From an uncultured Nitrososphaera sp. (GTDB lineage Archaea > Thermoproteota > Nitrososphaeria > Nitrososphaerales > Nitrososphaeraceae), in contig CAMLKF010000023.1 of the NCBI GenBank assembly GCA_946480575.1, positions 1 to 27,426 on the forward strand: a stretch of 27,426 bases of DNA, written 5' to 3'. Below, in pieces: positions 1 through 8,610 of the stretch. Each line of letters opens with the position of its first letter. Positions within the stretch are counted from its first letter, which is position 1. The notes under the pieces are model-generated. The model was not told the origin of the DNA. It worked only from the letters and a program-made list of their open reading frames with translations, and did no database searches. The position numbers and the translations under genes were made by a program.

Positions 1-98
1 TAGCCGCCGCTACAAGCGGCGCGGCAACTGTGGAAGCAAAGAATGAGGAGACTGAAAGCGATCCCAAAGAAGAGGAGCCTGAGGGCGTCGCCGTATAG
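1..98 (+). CDS. C-terminal end of an unidentified protein (cut by window edge)
   Basis: An open frame enters from the left edge and ends at TAG (96-98), giving about 31 residues. They are Ala-rich, then strongly acidic (several Glu and Asp, ending in EGVAV). Acidic low-complexity tails are common on archaeal proteins and do not identify a family, so no function is assigned. It lies 86 nt upstream of cdvC on the same strand. CdvB or another Cdv partner would be a natural neighbour, but nothing here shows that. Confidence 0.5.
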   Translation, partial: AAATSGAATVEAKNEETESDPKEEEPEGVAV

Positions 99-184
99 GT
101 GCAAATTATTTTGTCAGCTGAGCAACATAGATTTACACACAGGTAATTCTAACCTAGAACCCAATTCTGGCTTGAACTGTAGTT

Positions 185-1438
185 ATGAGTCTCGCACCAC
201 AGGAACTAGAAAATAGCGCTAGCAAGTATGCAGCCGAGGCAATCAGGCTTGATTCCCAAGGCTCGCGTGGAATGGCAATACAGGCTTACCAGCGCGCGAT
301 CGAAGTGCTGGTCAAGCTGGTCCAGATCTACCCAGATTACAAGCTAAACAAGGTCTACATGGAAAGGGCAAACGCGTACCAGAACCGCATCAAGGCTCTC
401 CAGATGTCTCACGGCCTTGAGGAGCAGAGGCCCGCGCCCATACAGATAGACAATTCAAAGCAAGAGCCTTCAAACGGCCATGACAGCAGCAAGCCATCGA
501 CAACGTCTTCTTCTTCTTCTTCTTTTTCAAGCAGCAAGCCAGCCAAAGTCGAGCAACTCAAGGCAGACTTTGATGACCTTGTCATGAAGGAAAAGCCCAA
601 CGTGAGCTGGAACGAGGTAATTGGCCTTGAAGACGCCAAGAGGGCTATACGCGAGTCTATCGTTTATCCAATGAAAAGGGCAGACCTGTTCCCGCTTGGC
701 TGGCCGCGTGGAATCCTGCTCTACGGCCCGCCAGGGTGCGGCAAGACATTGCTGGCTGCAGCAGCCGCGGCAGAAATCGACGGCTATTTCATCAACGTCG
801 ACGCCGCTTCGATGATGAGCAAGTGGCTGGGTGAGGCTGAAAAGAACATCTCGAAATTATTCAAGATGGCGCGCACCCTCAACGAAAGCGAACGCGTTCC
901 TGTGCTGCTATTCATAGACGAAATCGACTCGCTGCTTGGCACCCGCAACAGCGAAGTAGGAGGCGAGGTGAGAGTAAAGAATCAGTTCCTGACAGAGATG
1001 GACGGCATCAACAGCAGAAGCAAAGAGTCGCAATTATACGTCATCGGCGCGACCAACAAGCCCTGGAGCCTTGAGGCGGGATTCCTGCGCAGATTCCAAA
1101 AGAGAATCTACGTCACACTGCCTGACAACGCGTCAAGGACCAACCTCTTTATGCAATACACAGGACCTCTGAATGTCGACGGTTCGCTTAGGGTGGAGGA
1201 GCTGGCAAAGGTAAGCGAAGGCTACAGCGCAAGCGATGTCAAGGACATCTGCCAGTCAGTCCAGCTAAGAGTGGTAAACGAGCTGTTTGAAAGCGGCAGG
1301 GCGATGGAGGTTGGCACGAACCCAAGACCAATAAACATGTCAGACTTTAAGGAAATACTAAAGATACGCAAGCCTTCAGTCAGCGTCGACATGATAAGGG
1401 CTTATATGCGGTGGAGCGACCAGTTCAAGGCGCTCTAA
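185..1438 (+). CDS. cdvC: CdvC, Vps4-like AAA+ ATPase of the archaeal cell-division (ESCRT) system
   Basis: A 417-aa Vps4/CdvC-type ATPase. By family knowledge it remodels or disassembles ESCRT-III-like CdvB filaments at midcell during division. Residues ~8-80 form a helical MIT domain, which binds the CdvB tail. A low-complexity Ser-rich linker follows (~100-118, encoded by a TCT run), then a single AAA+ module: Walker A GPPGCGKT at 181-188, Walker B LLFIDE at 241-246, a second-region-of-homology stretch GFLRRFQKRI, and a C-terminal Vps4-type helix (IRAYMRWSDQF). Length and domain order match the family. ATG at 185 is the first Met and directly precedes the MIT domain. No strong TATA box is visible close upstream, so co-transcription with the preceding gene is possible. 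A T-rich stretch follows the stop. The identification is firm. Confidence 0.95.
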   Translation: MSLAPQELENSASKYAAEAIRLDSQGSRGMAIQAYQRAIEVLVKLVQIYPDYKLNKVYMERANAYQNRIKALQMSHGLEEQRPAPIQIDNSKQEPSNGHDSSKPSTTSSSSSSFSSSKPAKVEQLKADFDDLVMKEKPNVSWNEVIGLEDAKRAIRESIVYPMKRADLFPLGWPRGILLYGPPGCGKTLLAAAAAAEIDGYFINVDAASMMSKWLGEAEKNISKLFKMARTLNESERVPVLLFIDEIDSLLGTRNSEVGGEVRVKNQFLTEMDGINSRSKESQLYVIGATNKPWSLEAGFLRRFQKRIYVTLPDNASRTNLFMQYTGPLNVDGSLRVEELAKVSEGYSASDVKDICQSVQLRVVNELFESGRAMEVGTNPRPINMSDFKEILKIRKPSVSVDMIRAYMRWSDQFKAL

Positions 1439-1472
1439 TTTTCCTTCTCTTTCTCCTAAAGAGGGTTTTTTC
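1439..1472 (+). terminator. T-rich transcript end after cdvC
   Basis: Pyrimidine-rich stretches including runs of T directly after the cdvC stop (TTTTCC..., then GGGTTTTTTCCC). Archaeal RNA polymerase terminates at T-runs without needing a hairpin. This one lies just before the TATA box of the next gene, as expected for a boundary. Confidence 0.4.
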
Positions 1473-1478
1473 CCATAC

Positions 1479-1487
1479 TTTATATAT
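1479..1487 (+). promoter_or_regulatory. TATA box of the H+-pyrophosphatase gene
   Basis: TTTATATAT centred about 32 nt upstream of the ATG at 1515, with no Shine-Dalgarno sequence between. This spacing predicts a leader of only a few nucleotides. Confidence 0.6.
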
Positions 1488-1514
1488 CTAGTCTAGGGCA
1501 CGGTTGTTCGTTAA

Positions 1515-3608
1515 ATGGCATTTGAAGACATTCTTCCTATTGGCGCGTCTATAGCGTCGATGGGGATTGCGGCAGGACTTGCCGCGTGGGTCGCAAAGCA
1601 GCACACCGGAACCGAAAAGATGTTGACCATTTCGTCGGCCGTCAGGGCCGGCGCTCAGGCTTTCTTGAGGCGCGAGTTCAAGATAGTGATACCCGCGGCA
1701 GTAGCACTCGCAATAATAATTGCATTTACTTCAGGATTTTCAAACGGCATAGCCTTTGCAGTTGGAGCGGCGCTATCTGGCATTACGGGCCTCATCTCCC
1801 TCAAGATAACTGTCAAAGCGGCAGTAAGGGCGGCCCAAGCAACATCGAAAGGATTGGGTCCGGCGTTTGCCACCGCGTTCCGCGGCGGAGCCACGGTCGG
1901 GCTTTCAGTGCCGGCGATGGCTCTTATTGTTATTACAGTATTGTATTTCGTGTTTCCCGACCCGCTCATGATAGCCGGAGTGGGAATCGGCGCAAGCCTG
2001 ATAGCGCTTTTCATCAGAGCCGGAGGAGGCATTTTCACAAAGGCGGCAGACCTTGGGGCCGACTTGGTAGGCAAGGTCGAGGCGGGCATCCCCGAGGACG
2101 ACCCGCGCAACCCTGCCACAATAGCGGACAACGTGGGCGACAACGTGGGTGACGCAGCAGGCATGGGCTCTGACGTCTACGAGTCGTACATCGTCACGAT
2201 ACTTGCTGCTATGCTGCTGGGCGCTCTTATTGTTCCTGCGTCCCTGCAGGCGATTGGCGGCGACAGGTTTGGGCTCACCACACTTCCAGTCATTGGCATC
2301 GAAGTCAATCCTCTTGTCCTGTACCCGATGCTCATTGGAGCGTCCGGGCTCATTGCGTCGATAATTGGAGCCATGACGATCACTTCAAGAAAAATCTCTG
2401 ACCCAATGAAGCCGCTCAACATCGCGTTCATGGTCAGCGCGGCGATAGCCATTGCGCTCAACTTTTTCTTCACCACGACGTTTCTTGGTTACAACATGCT
2501 GTCCTACGCGCTATTTACGACCACGGTTGTAGGCGTGATACTCGTGCCGGTCATACAGAGGATCACCGACTATTACACCAACTACAAGTACAAGCCGGTG
2601 AAAGAGATAGCTGACTCGACAAAGTGGGGCTATGCCTCAAACACGCTCACCGGCATAATCATGGGCATGCAGTCCGCCGGCCCGTTCATGCTTGCAATCG
2701 TGGTCGTGCTAGGCGTTTCCTACGGCATCACCTTTGGAATAACTCAGGACCCGCTCATGGGAATCTATGGCACCGCGATGGCTGCAATGGCGATGCTCAG
2801 CCTTGCAGGCATTGTGCTCTGCATCGACGCGTTTGGGCCAATAAGCGACAATGCCGGCGGCATCGTGGAGATGACTGGCATGGGCGACGAGAACCGCACG
2901 ATAACTGACAAGATTGATGCAGTCGGCAACACCACCAAAGCGATAACGAAGGGTTTTGCAATCGCAAGCGCGGGACTTGCGGCGCTTGCAATGATTCAGG
3001 CGTTCCAACACGAAGCTGACAAATTGTTCCCTGCCATGGCGTTTGAATACTCGCTGTCAGACGTCGGGCTTATAATCGGCCTGCTCGTCGGCGGCCTCAT
3101 TCCGTTCTTTGTCACGAGCCAGCTTATCGGCGGCGTCAGCAGGTCTGCGGCCAAGATGGTGGACGAGGTTAGAAGACAGTTCAAGGAAAAGCCCGGCATT
3201 ATGGATGGCACAGACACGCCGGACTATGCACGGTGCGTCGACATTGCCACTGGCGCAAGCCTCAAAGAGCTGTGGAAGCCGGCAGTCGTTACAGTTGCCG
3301 CGCCGATCATTACCGGAGTGCTGCTTGGGCCGACCGCAGTGGCAGGAGTGCTCATGGGGGCTGTTGTAAGCGGCCTGTTCCTTGCATACCACCTGGCAAA
3401 CAGTGGAGGCGCGTGGGACAACGCTAAGAAGTACATTGAGATGCAGGGCAAGAAAAAGACAGAAGCTCATGCAGTCGCAGTCGTGGGCGATCTGATAGGC
3501 GACCCGTACAAGGACACTGCCGGGCCAGCATTGAACACAGTGATCAAGCTGCTCAACACTGTGGCTATAGTGTTCGTGCCAGTGTTTATCGCAATACTGG
3601 CGCTCTAG
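1515..3608 (+). CDS. hppA: Membrane-bound H+-translocating pyrophosphatase, K+-independent type
   Basis: A 697-aa polytopic membrane protein. It hydrolyses pyrophosphate and pumps protons, conserving energy from PPi made in biosynthesis. The hallmark region is intact: DLGADLVGKVEAG from D179, then EDDPRNP from E194, then the repeated DNVGDNVGD that binds Mg-PPi. Near the C-terminal half, GNTTKAITKG places Lys at 475 and Thr at 478. In the characterised family, Lys in place of Ala (with Thr three positions on) marks K+-independent H+ pumps, so this protein should need no potassium. Length and the roughly 16 hydrophobic segments fit the family. It begins at ATG 1515 behind a clear TATA box and appears monocistronic. 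The family is certain; the ion specificity is inferred from the signature. Confidence 0.97.
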   Translation: MAFEDILPIGASIASMGIAAGLAAWVAKQHTGTEKMLTISSAVRAGAQAFLRREFKIVIPAAVALAIIIAFTSGFSNGIAFAVGAALSGITGLISLKITVKAAVRAAQATSKGLGPAFATAFRGGATVGLSVPAMALIVITVLYFVFPDPLMIAGVGIGASLIALFIRAGGGIFTKAADLGADLVGKVEAGIPEDDPRNPATIADNVGDNVGDAAGMGSDVYESYIVTILAAMLLGALIVPASLQAIGGDRFGLTTLPVIGIEVNPLVLYPMLIGASGLIASIIGAMTITSRKISDPMKPLNIAFMVSAAIAIALNFFFTTTFLGYNMLSYALFTTTVVGVILVPVIQRITDYYTNYKYKPVKEIADSTKWGYASNTLTGIIMGMQSAGPFMLAIVVVLGVSYGITFGITQDPLMGIYGTAMAAMAMLSLAGIVLCIDAFGPISDNAGGIVEMTGMGDENRTITDKIDAVGNTTKAITKGFAIASAGLAALAMIQAFQHEADKLFPAMAFEYSLSDVGLIIGLLVGGLIPFFVTSQLIGGVSRSAAKMVDEVRRQFKEKPGIMDGTDTPDYARCVDIATGASLKELWKPAVVTVAAPIITGVLLGPTAVAGVLMGAVVSGLFLAYHLANSGGAWDNAKKYIEMQGKKKTEAHAVAVVGDLIGDPYKDTAGPALNTVIKLLNTVAIVFVPVFIAILAL

Positions 3609-3719
3609 TCCCAGTTCAAATTCCACTGGCTCCATTATTTTTAAGGGGGATATGTAGAAGAGAGGCGGCATTTGGGTCCCTATTGATATCACTAAAGGTT
3701 AAAGCAACACACACTATAG

Positions 3720-4646
3720 TTAAGGAGTTGATGAAGGTTTTATTATTAATATACCTCTCATGCCTTCCTCTGAGTGAATTGTACATAGATAGTTAAAGAT
3801 TCCCTCCTTGTCGAAGCGATACTGCCAAGATTGGTTTGGTTGAATAAAGCCGCTGTCTATTGCCACTGCAGATGTTTCTGCATTAGTATTACTACTATTC
3901 TCGGTTGAATTTTCAGGAATTATACCAGTGGTGTTAGCAGCATTTGATGCTATAGTTTGGTTGAATACACCGACCACGTTGTGAGGAAGATTTGAGGGGT
4001 TAGACCACCTGACAACAGAACCAGCATCATATATTATTACTGCATTTGGAACAAACATATTCACATCCGCACGTACAAGATTCGGTTTTGTCGTATCATT
4101 TATAGCTCTATCAGCCTGCTGTAAAATCTGCGTGACTTGGCGTTTATCTACATCAACTAGGATATTCCAGATTTGTTGATGCGACTCGATTTTTTCGTTT
4201 GCAATCTTGTCAAATGCCTTCGGCTCCGAATAAAGTGCCCCGTTAACCATTTGCCAGTTAGCTGTAATTATTACTTGACCTGCTGAGCTATGAAGGAGCT
4301 CCCCACTCTGCCTGTCAATCATAACTGTGGGCTGAACTGCAGCAATCGTAACAGCGGCTTCTTTGGCTTTGGATTCATCAAGTATCTGCTTTACTCTTGC
4401 ATCACTTTGCGCAATGTCAATACCGCGCTGAGCAACATCATTGACTGCATAGACGAAAACATTTTCCTGCAGAGTAGGTTCTTGTAATACCTTCATGTCA
4501 GACTGTATCGTGACATCCGTGAGAGGATTAAATTCTCTTGCTCTTTCTTCAGGAAGAACCCCGGAGCTAATAAGGACAGCCCCAATCACTATAAAGATAC
4601 CAATTATAACGAATAATGGAATTAATGATCTGAGATTTTTTCGCAA
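3720..4646 (-). CDS. Membrane-anchored cupredoxin (plastocyanin-like blue copper protein)
   Basis: 308 aa. Residues ~9-28 are a hydrophobic anchor; the rest would face outside. The C-terminal domain (~190-302) carries type-1 copper ligands: H222 in SNLPHNVV, then C288, H291 and M296 in CTIHSEEGM (Cys-x2-His-x4-Met). Such proteins are candidate electron carriers in the copper-based respiration of ammonia-oxidising archaea; the partner is unknown. Residues ~40-185 resemble no domain I recognise. Five N-x-S/T sequons lie between 229 and 273, consistent with glycosylation by an AglB-type enzyme. The start is TTG: an in-frame TGA lies three codons upstream and the next Met (51) is past the anchor. 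The gene is visibly more AT-rich than its neighbours. Confidence 0.85.
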   Translation of the reverse strand: MRKNLRSLIPLFVIIGIFIVIGAVLISSGVLPEERAREFNPLTDVTIQSDMKVLQEPTLQENVFVYAVNDVAQRGIDIAQSDARVKQILDESKAKEAAVTIAAVQPTVMIDRQSGELLHSSAGQVIITANWQMVNGALYSEPKAFDKIANEKIESHQQIWNILVDVDKRQVTQILQQADRAINDTTKPNLVRADVNMFVPNAVIIYDAGSVVRWSNPSNLPHNVVGVFNQTIASNAANTTGIIPENSTENSSNTNAETSAVAIDSGFIQPNQSWQYRFDKEGIFNYLCTIHSEEGMRGILIIKPSSTP

Positions 4647-4674
4647 TAGTCGTCATCTTTTATGTCGCTTGAAA

Positions 4675-4684
4675 TGATATAACC
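4675..4684 (-). promoter_or_regulatory. TATA box of the cupredoxin gene
   Basis: On the minus strand GGTTATATCA, centred about 33 nt upstream of the TTG at 4646. Its spacing supports the TTG as start with a very short leader. The stretch 4685-4837 beyond it shows no gene on either strand. Confidence 0.5.
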
Positions 4685-4837
4685 CTATCATAAAGGAGAA
4701 AGGTTAAAGCTAGAGATCGAATTCCAAGTGACACATGCTCTACCTGCTGCGGCCCTCGTCTGATGGATCAGCTAGAGCGAGATAGTATGTTATAAACGAG
4801 TTTAAGTTCACTAATACAACAACCTGATCACGCCGCT

Positions 4838-5116
4838 TTAAGATAAATTTGAATCAAGCACTGTCCTGCTCTCAGAACATAACTGCAACGACTTTTTTCC
4901 CTTCTGAGTAATTGTGAATTTTTTGGTGTCTGGATTATAGTTTAGCAAATTTTTATCCTGCAACATCACTAGATAATGAATTGTCTGCGTATTATTCATC
5001 ATTGTGATATACGCAATTTTAGAACGTGAAAGCGGGTTCTTCTTTATTTCTTCTCGTACCAGAGTGTTGTGACTTGTTAATGCAGAGCTTTTTTCTTTAG
5101 TCTGGCGACATGGCAA
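4838..5116 (-). CDS. Small winged-helix transcriptional regulator
   Basis: About 92 aa from the TTG at 5116; the same frame is open up to an ATG at 5173 (111 aa). The C-terminal ~60 residues show a winged-helix pattern: a helix beginning SRSKIAYITMMNN, a recognition-like helix TIHYLVMLQDKNLL, then the wing DTKKFTITQKGKKSL. This matches the small one-domain regulators abundant in Nitrososphaerota. The TTG start is preferred because the frame's 5' end would otherwise run through the ileS promoter, and because a symmetrical TATA element (5136-5147) lies about 26 nt upstream. It is divergent from ileS, so it could regulate that shared promoter, but its target is unknown. Confidence 0.65.
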   Translation of the reverse strand: MPCRQTKEKSSALTSHNTLVREEIKKNPLSRSKIAYITMMNNTQTIHYLVMLQDKNLLNYNPDTKKFTITQKGKKSLQLCSESRTVLDSNLS

Positions 5117-5135
5117 CCCACTTAGACGCTTGACC

Positions 5136-5147
5136 AAAAATATAAAC
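5136..5147. promoter_or_regulatory. Shared, near-symmetrical TATA element of the regulator and ileS
   Basis: AAAAATATAAAC reads as AATATAAA towards ileS (centre about 34 nt before its ATG) and as TTTATATT towards the winged-helix gene (about 26 nt before its TTG). The two proposed starts are only 60 nt apart with this element in the middle, and no other TATA-like sequence is present between them. Confidence 0.5.
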
Positions 5148-5175
5148 ACAGGCCGCGCTATCGACATTCGCATAG

Positions 5176-8100
5176 ATGGAGTTTAACACTAAATTCGACG
5201 CCAAGGCGATCGAAAACGAGGTCCACAATTACCTCGATAACCTCGATTTAAGGGCTCATTTAGAGAACGAGATGGCAGGAAAAGAGCTCGTCGGCTACAT
5301 AGAGGGGCCGCCTACCATGAACGGCGAGCCCCACGCCGGCCACCTACGCGGCAGGATAATCAAGGACTTATGGTATCGTTTCAATACGCTCCAAAAAAAG
5401 AAAGTCATTTTCCGCGCAGGCTGGGACACGCAAGGCCTGCCTGTGGAACTTTCGGCGGAAAAGGAGCTTGGGCTCACCGGCAGCAAGGCCGAAAACATTA
5501 GCAAGGTAGGAATTGAAAAAATAGTCGAAACCTGCAAAAAATTGATTCACGCCAACAACGAAAAGTGGGTCGCCGCCGACAAGCTGCTCGGCATGTCGTT
5601 CGACTACGAAAAGGCGTACTGGACTTTCCGCGATGAATACATCGAGCGAGAATGGCAGTACCTGAAAAAGGCGTGGGAGAGCAGCGTGCTTCGCGAGTGG
5701 TTCAGGGTAGTCGCATACTGCCCGTCGTGCCAGACGTCGCTCAGCAATGCCGAAGTGAACCAGGGCTACGAAAACGTAGAGGACCCTTCGTTCTACTACA
5801 AGGTCAAGCTAATGGACGAGGACACATACCTGATAGTCTGGACCACTATGCCTTTTACAATAGTCACAGACGAAATGGTTGGCGCCAACCCAAAGGCCGA
5901 CTACAGCTATGTCCGCGTCAACCACAATGAAAGATGGATAGTCGGCGCGGACAGGATGAACGACCTGATGGAGGAGCTGCGAATTGAAGATTATGCGGTT
6001 GAAAAAACCATCAAGGGGAGCGAGCTTGACGGCAGGCACTACATTCATCCATTATTGCACATGATACCTGCCCTTGCCGAGCTAGCGAGAGCAGGCTCCA
6101 TCCACTTCGTAGTCGCAGAAGATTTCGTAGACACTGTCACTGGCAGCGGGCTTGTGCACTTGTCGCCGGCAAACGGCGAAGATGACTTCGAGATAGCAAG
6201 CAAGCGCAACATCCCGATATTCGTGCCAATAGACGACAGGGTGATTTTTACCGAAAAAGCTGGCGCCTTCAAGGATCTTTTCGTGAGGGACGCTGACATG
6301 AAGGTCATCGAGGCGATGAAAGAGGCAAACGCGTCAGTCAAGATCGGGAAGATAAAGCACCAGTACCCGACATGCTGGCGCTCGCACCACAAGGTTGTCT
6401 GGCTTGCCCGCCGGGAATATTTCTACATCATTGAAAAACTTGGCGACAGGCCGCTGGAAGCAGCGCAGAACGTCAAGTACTTTTTCGAGCCTCCAAAGAA
6501 CAGGTTCGTCGAGATTATCAGGGAGCAGCACCCTTGGTGCATTTCCCGCGAGCGGGTCTGGGGCACGCCGCTGCCGATATGGTCATGCATCAAGTGCGGT
6601 CACAAGGAGCCGCTGTTCTCAAGGAGCGAGATAGTGAAAAAGGCGACTGAACTCCCTGACGGCCCGGACTTTGAGCTTCACCAGCCTTGGATCGACAGAA
6701 TCAAAATAAAGTGCGGCAAGTGCGGCGCAATGATGCAGAGAGAGCCGTTCGTGCTGGACACTTGGCACAACAGCGGCGCCGCCCCGTATGCTTCGCTCAC
6801 TGACCAGGAATACAGCGACCTCATCCCGGCTGCTTTTTTGACCGAGGGCATCGATCAGACAAGGGGCTGGGCATACACTCTGCTCATGGAAAATGTCATC
6901 ATGAACCAGGCGGGCGTAGCGCCGTTCCAGTCTTTCCTGTTTCAGGGGCACGTGCTTGACGAAAAGGGCAACAAGATGAGCAAGAGCCTCGGCAATGTCA
7001 TAGAAGCCCAGGCTTTGCTGAGCGAAAACCCTGTCGACCTCGTGAGGCTGTATTTCATGTGGAAGTCGTCGCCCATCGAGTCGCTCAACTTTAGCCTTGC
7101 AGAGATGAAGGCCCGGCCATACCAGATTCTGAGCACGCTCCACAACCTACATATCTACTTTAAGCAGAACAGCGCGTTTGATAGGTTCGATCAAGATAGG
7201 CACACTCTCCAGTGGGTCATCGAGAACAACCTGCTCAGCCCCACCGAAGTGTGGCTTCTATCCAAGCTGCAGGCACTGGTTTCTGAAGTCACAGAATCGT
7301 TTGACAGGTGCCGGTTCCACGAAGGTGCCAAGGCAATTGATGAGTTCATAATCAACCACCTGAGCCAGACGTACATCCCGCTCACCAGGAACATAATCTG
7401 GGACGACAGCGCCGAGAACTTGGACAGGCGCCTTGCCGTCTATTCGGTGATAGGGCACGTGCTGCTGCAGCTGGACGTAATGCTCCACCCGCTGTCGCCT
7501 TTCATAACCGAATACCTCTACCTTACCTGCTTTGGAAGGAAAAAGAGCATCCTGCTTGAAAGCTGGCCGCAGCGCGACAAAAAATTAGTAAACAGCAAAG
7601 TCGAAGCAGCGTTTGACAAGATAAAGGAAATCGTGTCGCTTGCCAATGCTGCGAGGAACCTTGCCGGCCTCAAGAGACGCTGGCCCGTCAAGGAGATTTT
7701 GATATGCGGGCCGGGCCTGAAGGACACGCTTGGCATGGAAGAAAAAGAAGAAGAGGGCATTGCCGACGCGCTCAAGGGTCTGCTCAACGTCGAGCAGTAC
7801 CGGCTCATCGAAATCCCTGCCGGCTCACAGCTGGAAAAGGTGGCCGGCTTGCTTGACAGGAAGATGCCCGTCGCAGTAAATATATCGCTTGTGAGAAAGA
7901 ATGTCGCACCAAGGGTCAAGGTAGACATCGGCAAGGTTGTCCAGGCGTTTGAGAGCACCGACAGGATGGAGCTTCTCCGCTCATTGCAAAAATCCGGCAG
8001 CTATTCGCTTGCGTACGACGGCAACAACAAGTCTGTCGACCTTGCTCCTTCCGACGTCGAAATCACGTACAAGGCTGCCGAAGGGTACTCCTCGTCAGAG

Positions 8101-8412
8101 AGGAGCGACCTCGTCGTCTTTATCTCGACCAAGCGCGATAAAGATCTGATAGCCAAGGGCATGCTGAGGGACCTTGCTAGAAACCTACAGCAGCTGCGCA
8201 AAGAGCGGCAGTACAACCCGACAGACATACTCAACGCCGCATACGTGGCCGGCCTTAATGACGAAGAGATAGGCGCGCTTGCCGCGATGAAGAATGAATT
8301 GACGTACCTTGTGCGCGTCAGAGCGGCGGTTCCGTCAAAAGAGCCGCTTGACAAAGTGAACTACAAGGCAGTCGAGATCGATGGTAGAGAATTCCAGATA
8401 TCCGTGGAATAG
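5176..8412 (+). CDS. ileS: Isoleucyl-tRNA synthetase
   Basis: 1078 aa, a class Ia synthetase charging tRNA-Ile in the cytoplasm. The N-terminal catalytic signature is PPTMNGEPHAGHL, with the HIGH-type motif HAGH at 53-56. The KMSKS loop is at 600-604 (GNKMSKSLGNV). Between them are the editing-domain signature WTTMPFTIV and Cys pairs (CPSC, CIKCGHKE, CGKCG) typical of zinc-binding knuckles. GIDQTRGWAYTL identifies the Ile/Val/Leu group, and overall length and insertions fit the archaeal/eukaryotic-type IleRS rather than ValRS. ATG 5176 follows the TATA element at the expected distance. No neighbouring gene is functionally related. Confidence 0.96.
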   Translation: MEFNTKFDAKAIENEVHNYLDNLDLRAHLENEMAGKELVGYIEGPPTMNGEPHAGHLRGRIIKDLWYRFNTLQKKKVIFRAGWDTQGLPVELSAEKELGLTGSKAENISKVGIEKIVETCKKLIHANNEKWVAADKLLGMSFDYEKAYWTFRDEYIEREWQYLKKAWESSVLREWFRVVAYCPSCQTSLSNAEVNQGYENVEDPSFYYKVKLMDEDTYLIVWTTMPFTIVTDEMVGANPKADYSYVRVNHNERWIVGADRMNDLMEELRIEDYAVEKTIKGSELDGRHYIHPLLHMIPALAELARAGSIHFVVAEDFVDTVTGSGLVHLSPANGEDDFEIASKRNIPIFVPIDDRVIFTEKAGAFKDLFVRDADMKVIEAMKEANASVKIGKIKHQYPTCWRSHHKVVWLARREYFYIIEKLGDRPLEAAQNVKYFFEPPKNRFVEIIREQHPWCISRERVWGTPLPIWSCIKCGHKEPLFSRSEIVKKATELPDGPDFELHQPWIDRIKIKCGKCGAMMQREPFVLDTWHNSGAAPYASLTDQEYSDLIPAAFLTEGIDQTRGWAYTLLMENVIMNQAGVAPFQSFLFQGHVLDEKGNKMSKSLGNVIEAQALLSENPVDLVRLYFMWKSSPIESLNFSLAEMKARPYQILSTLHNLHIYFKQNSAFDRFDQDRHTLQWVIENNLLSPTEVWLLSKLQALVSEVTESFDRCRFHEGAKAIDEFIINHLSQTYIPLTRNIIWDDSAENLDRRLAVYSVIGHVLLQLDVMLHPLSPFITEYLYLTCFGRKKSILLESWPQRDKKLVNSKVEAAFDKIKEIVSLANAARNLAGLKRRWPVKEILICGPGLKDTLGMEEKEEEGIADALKGLLNVEQYRLIEIPAGSQLEKVAGLLDRKMPVAVNISLVRKNVAPRVKVDIGKVVQAFESTDRMELLRSLQKSGSYSLAYDGNNKSVDLAPSDVEITYKAAEGYSSSERSDLVVFISTKRDKDLIAKGMLRDLARNLQQLRKERQYNPTDILNAAYVAGLNDEEIGALAAMKNELTYLVRVRAAVPSKEPLDKVNYKAVEIDGREFQISVE

Positions 8413-8465
8413 CTAGAATTTACCAAATGGTGTGCATTTTTGCTGCTATAATGTAATATTGTTCT

Positions 8466-8510
8466 ATTTGCTGCTTGCCTTACGACATAGGGAAGCAGCA
8501 AGCAGCAAAT
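8466..8510 (+). terminator. 13-bp inverted repeat after ileS (possible terminator or 3' structure)
   Basis: ATTTGCTGCTTGC (8466-8478) pairs perfectly with GCAAGCAGCAAAT (8498-8510) around a 19-nt loop. It begins 53 nt after the ileS stop. No U-run follows directly, so it is not a bacterial-type terminator. It may stabilise the ileS mRNA end or separate it from the next gene. Confidence 0.35.
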
Positions 8511-8610
8511 GTTTGCAGCCTACTGTAAAGTAAGTAAAAGTTGCTCTTTTGCAGGTCAACAATTGTTGCCATACTATTCTAAATACATATTTTCTCTGGA
8601 TATCCTGAGA

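Noticed and set aside
1655..2164. Long open frame antisense to the pyrophosphatase gene (169 codons)
   Set aside because: The + strand gene is a certain mPPase over this stretch; GC-rich third positions leave the opposite strand open. The predicted peptide is low-complexity Ala/Pro/Ser and has no promoter.
3057..3692. 211-codon minus-strand frame at the end of the pyrophosphatase gene
   Set aside because: Composition rich in Cys, His and Gln is typical of antisense translation; it lies almost wholly inside the mPPase gene.
4685..4837. Possible tRNA-like remnant in the gap after the cupredoxin promoter (AGATCGAATTCC)
   Set aside because: It resembles a T-loop only loosely, has no matching acceptor or anticodon stems, and is AT-rich intergenic DNA.
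5117..5173. ATG 5173 as start of the winged-helix regulator
   Set aside because: It would put the coding region across the ileS promoter; the TTG at 5116 fits the TATA spacing. It cannot be excluded without transcript data.
8509..8610. Upstream ATG (8509) as start of the 112-aa protein
   Set aside because: The ATG is in the arm of a perfect hairpin, the added 34 residues are atypical, and a TATA-like element lies downstream of it.
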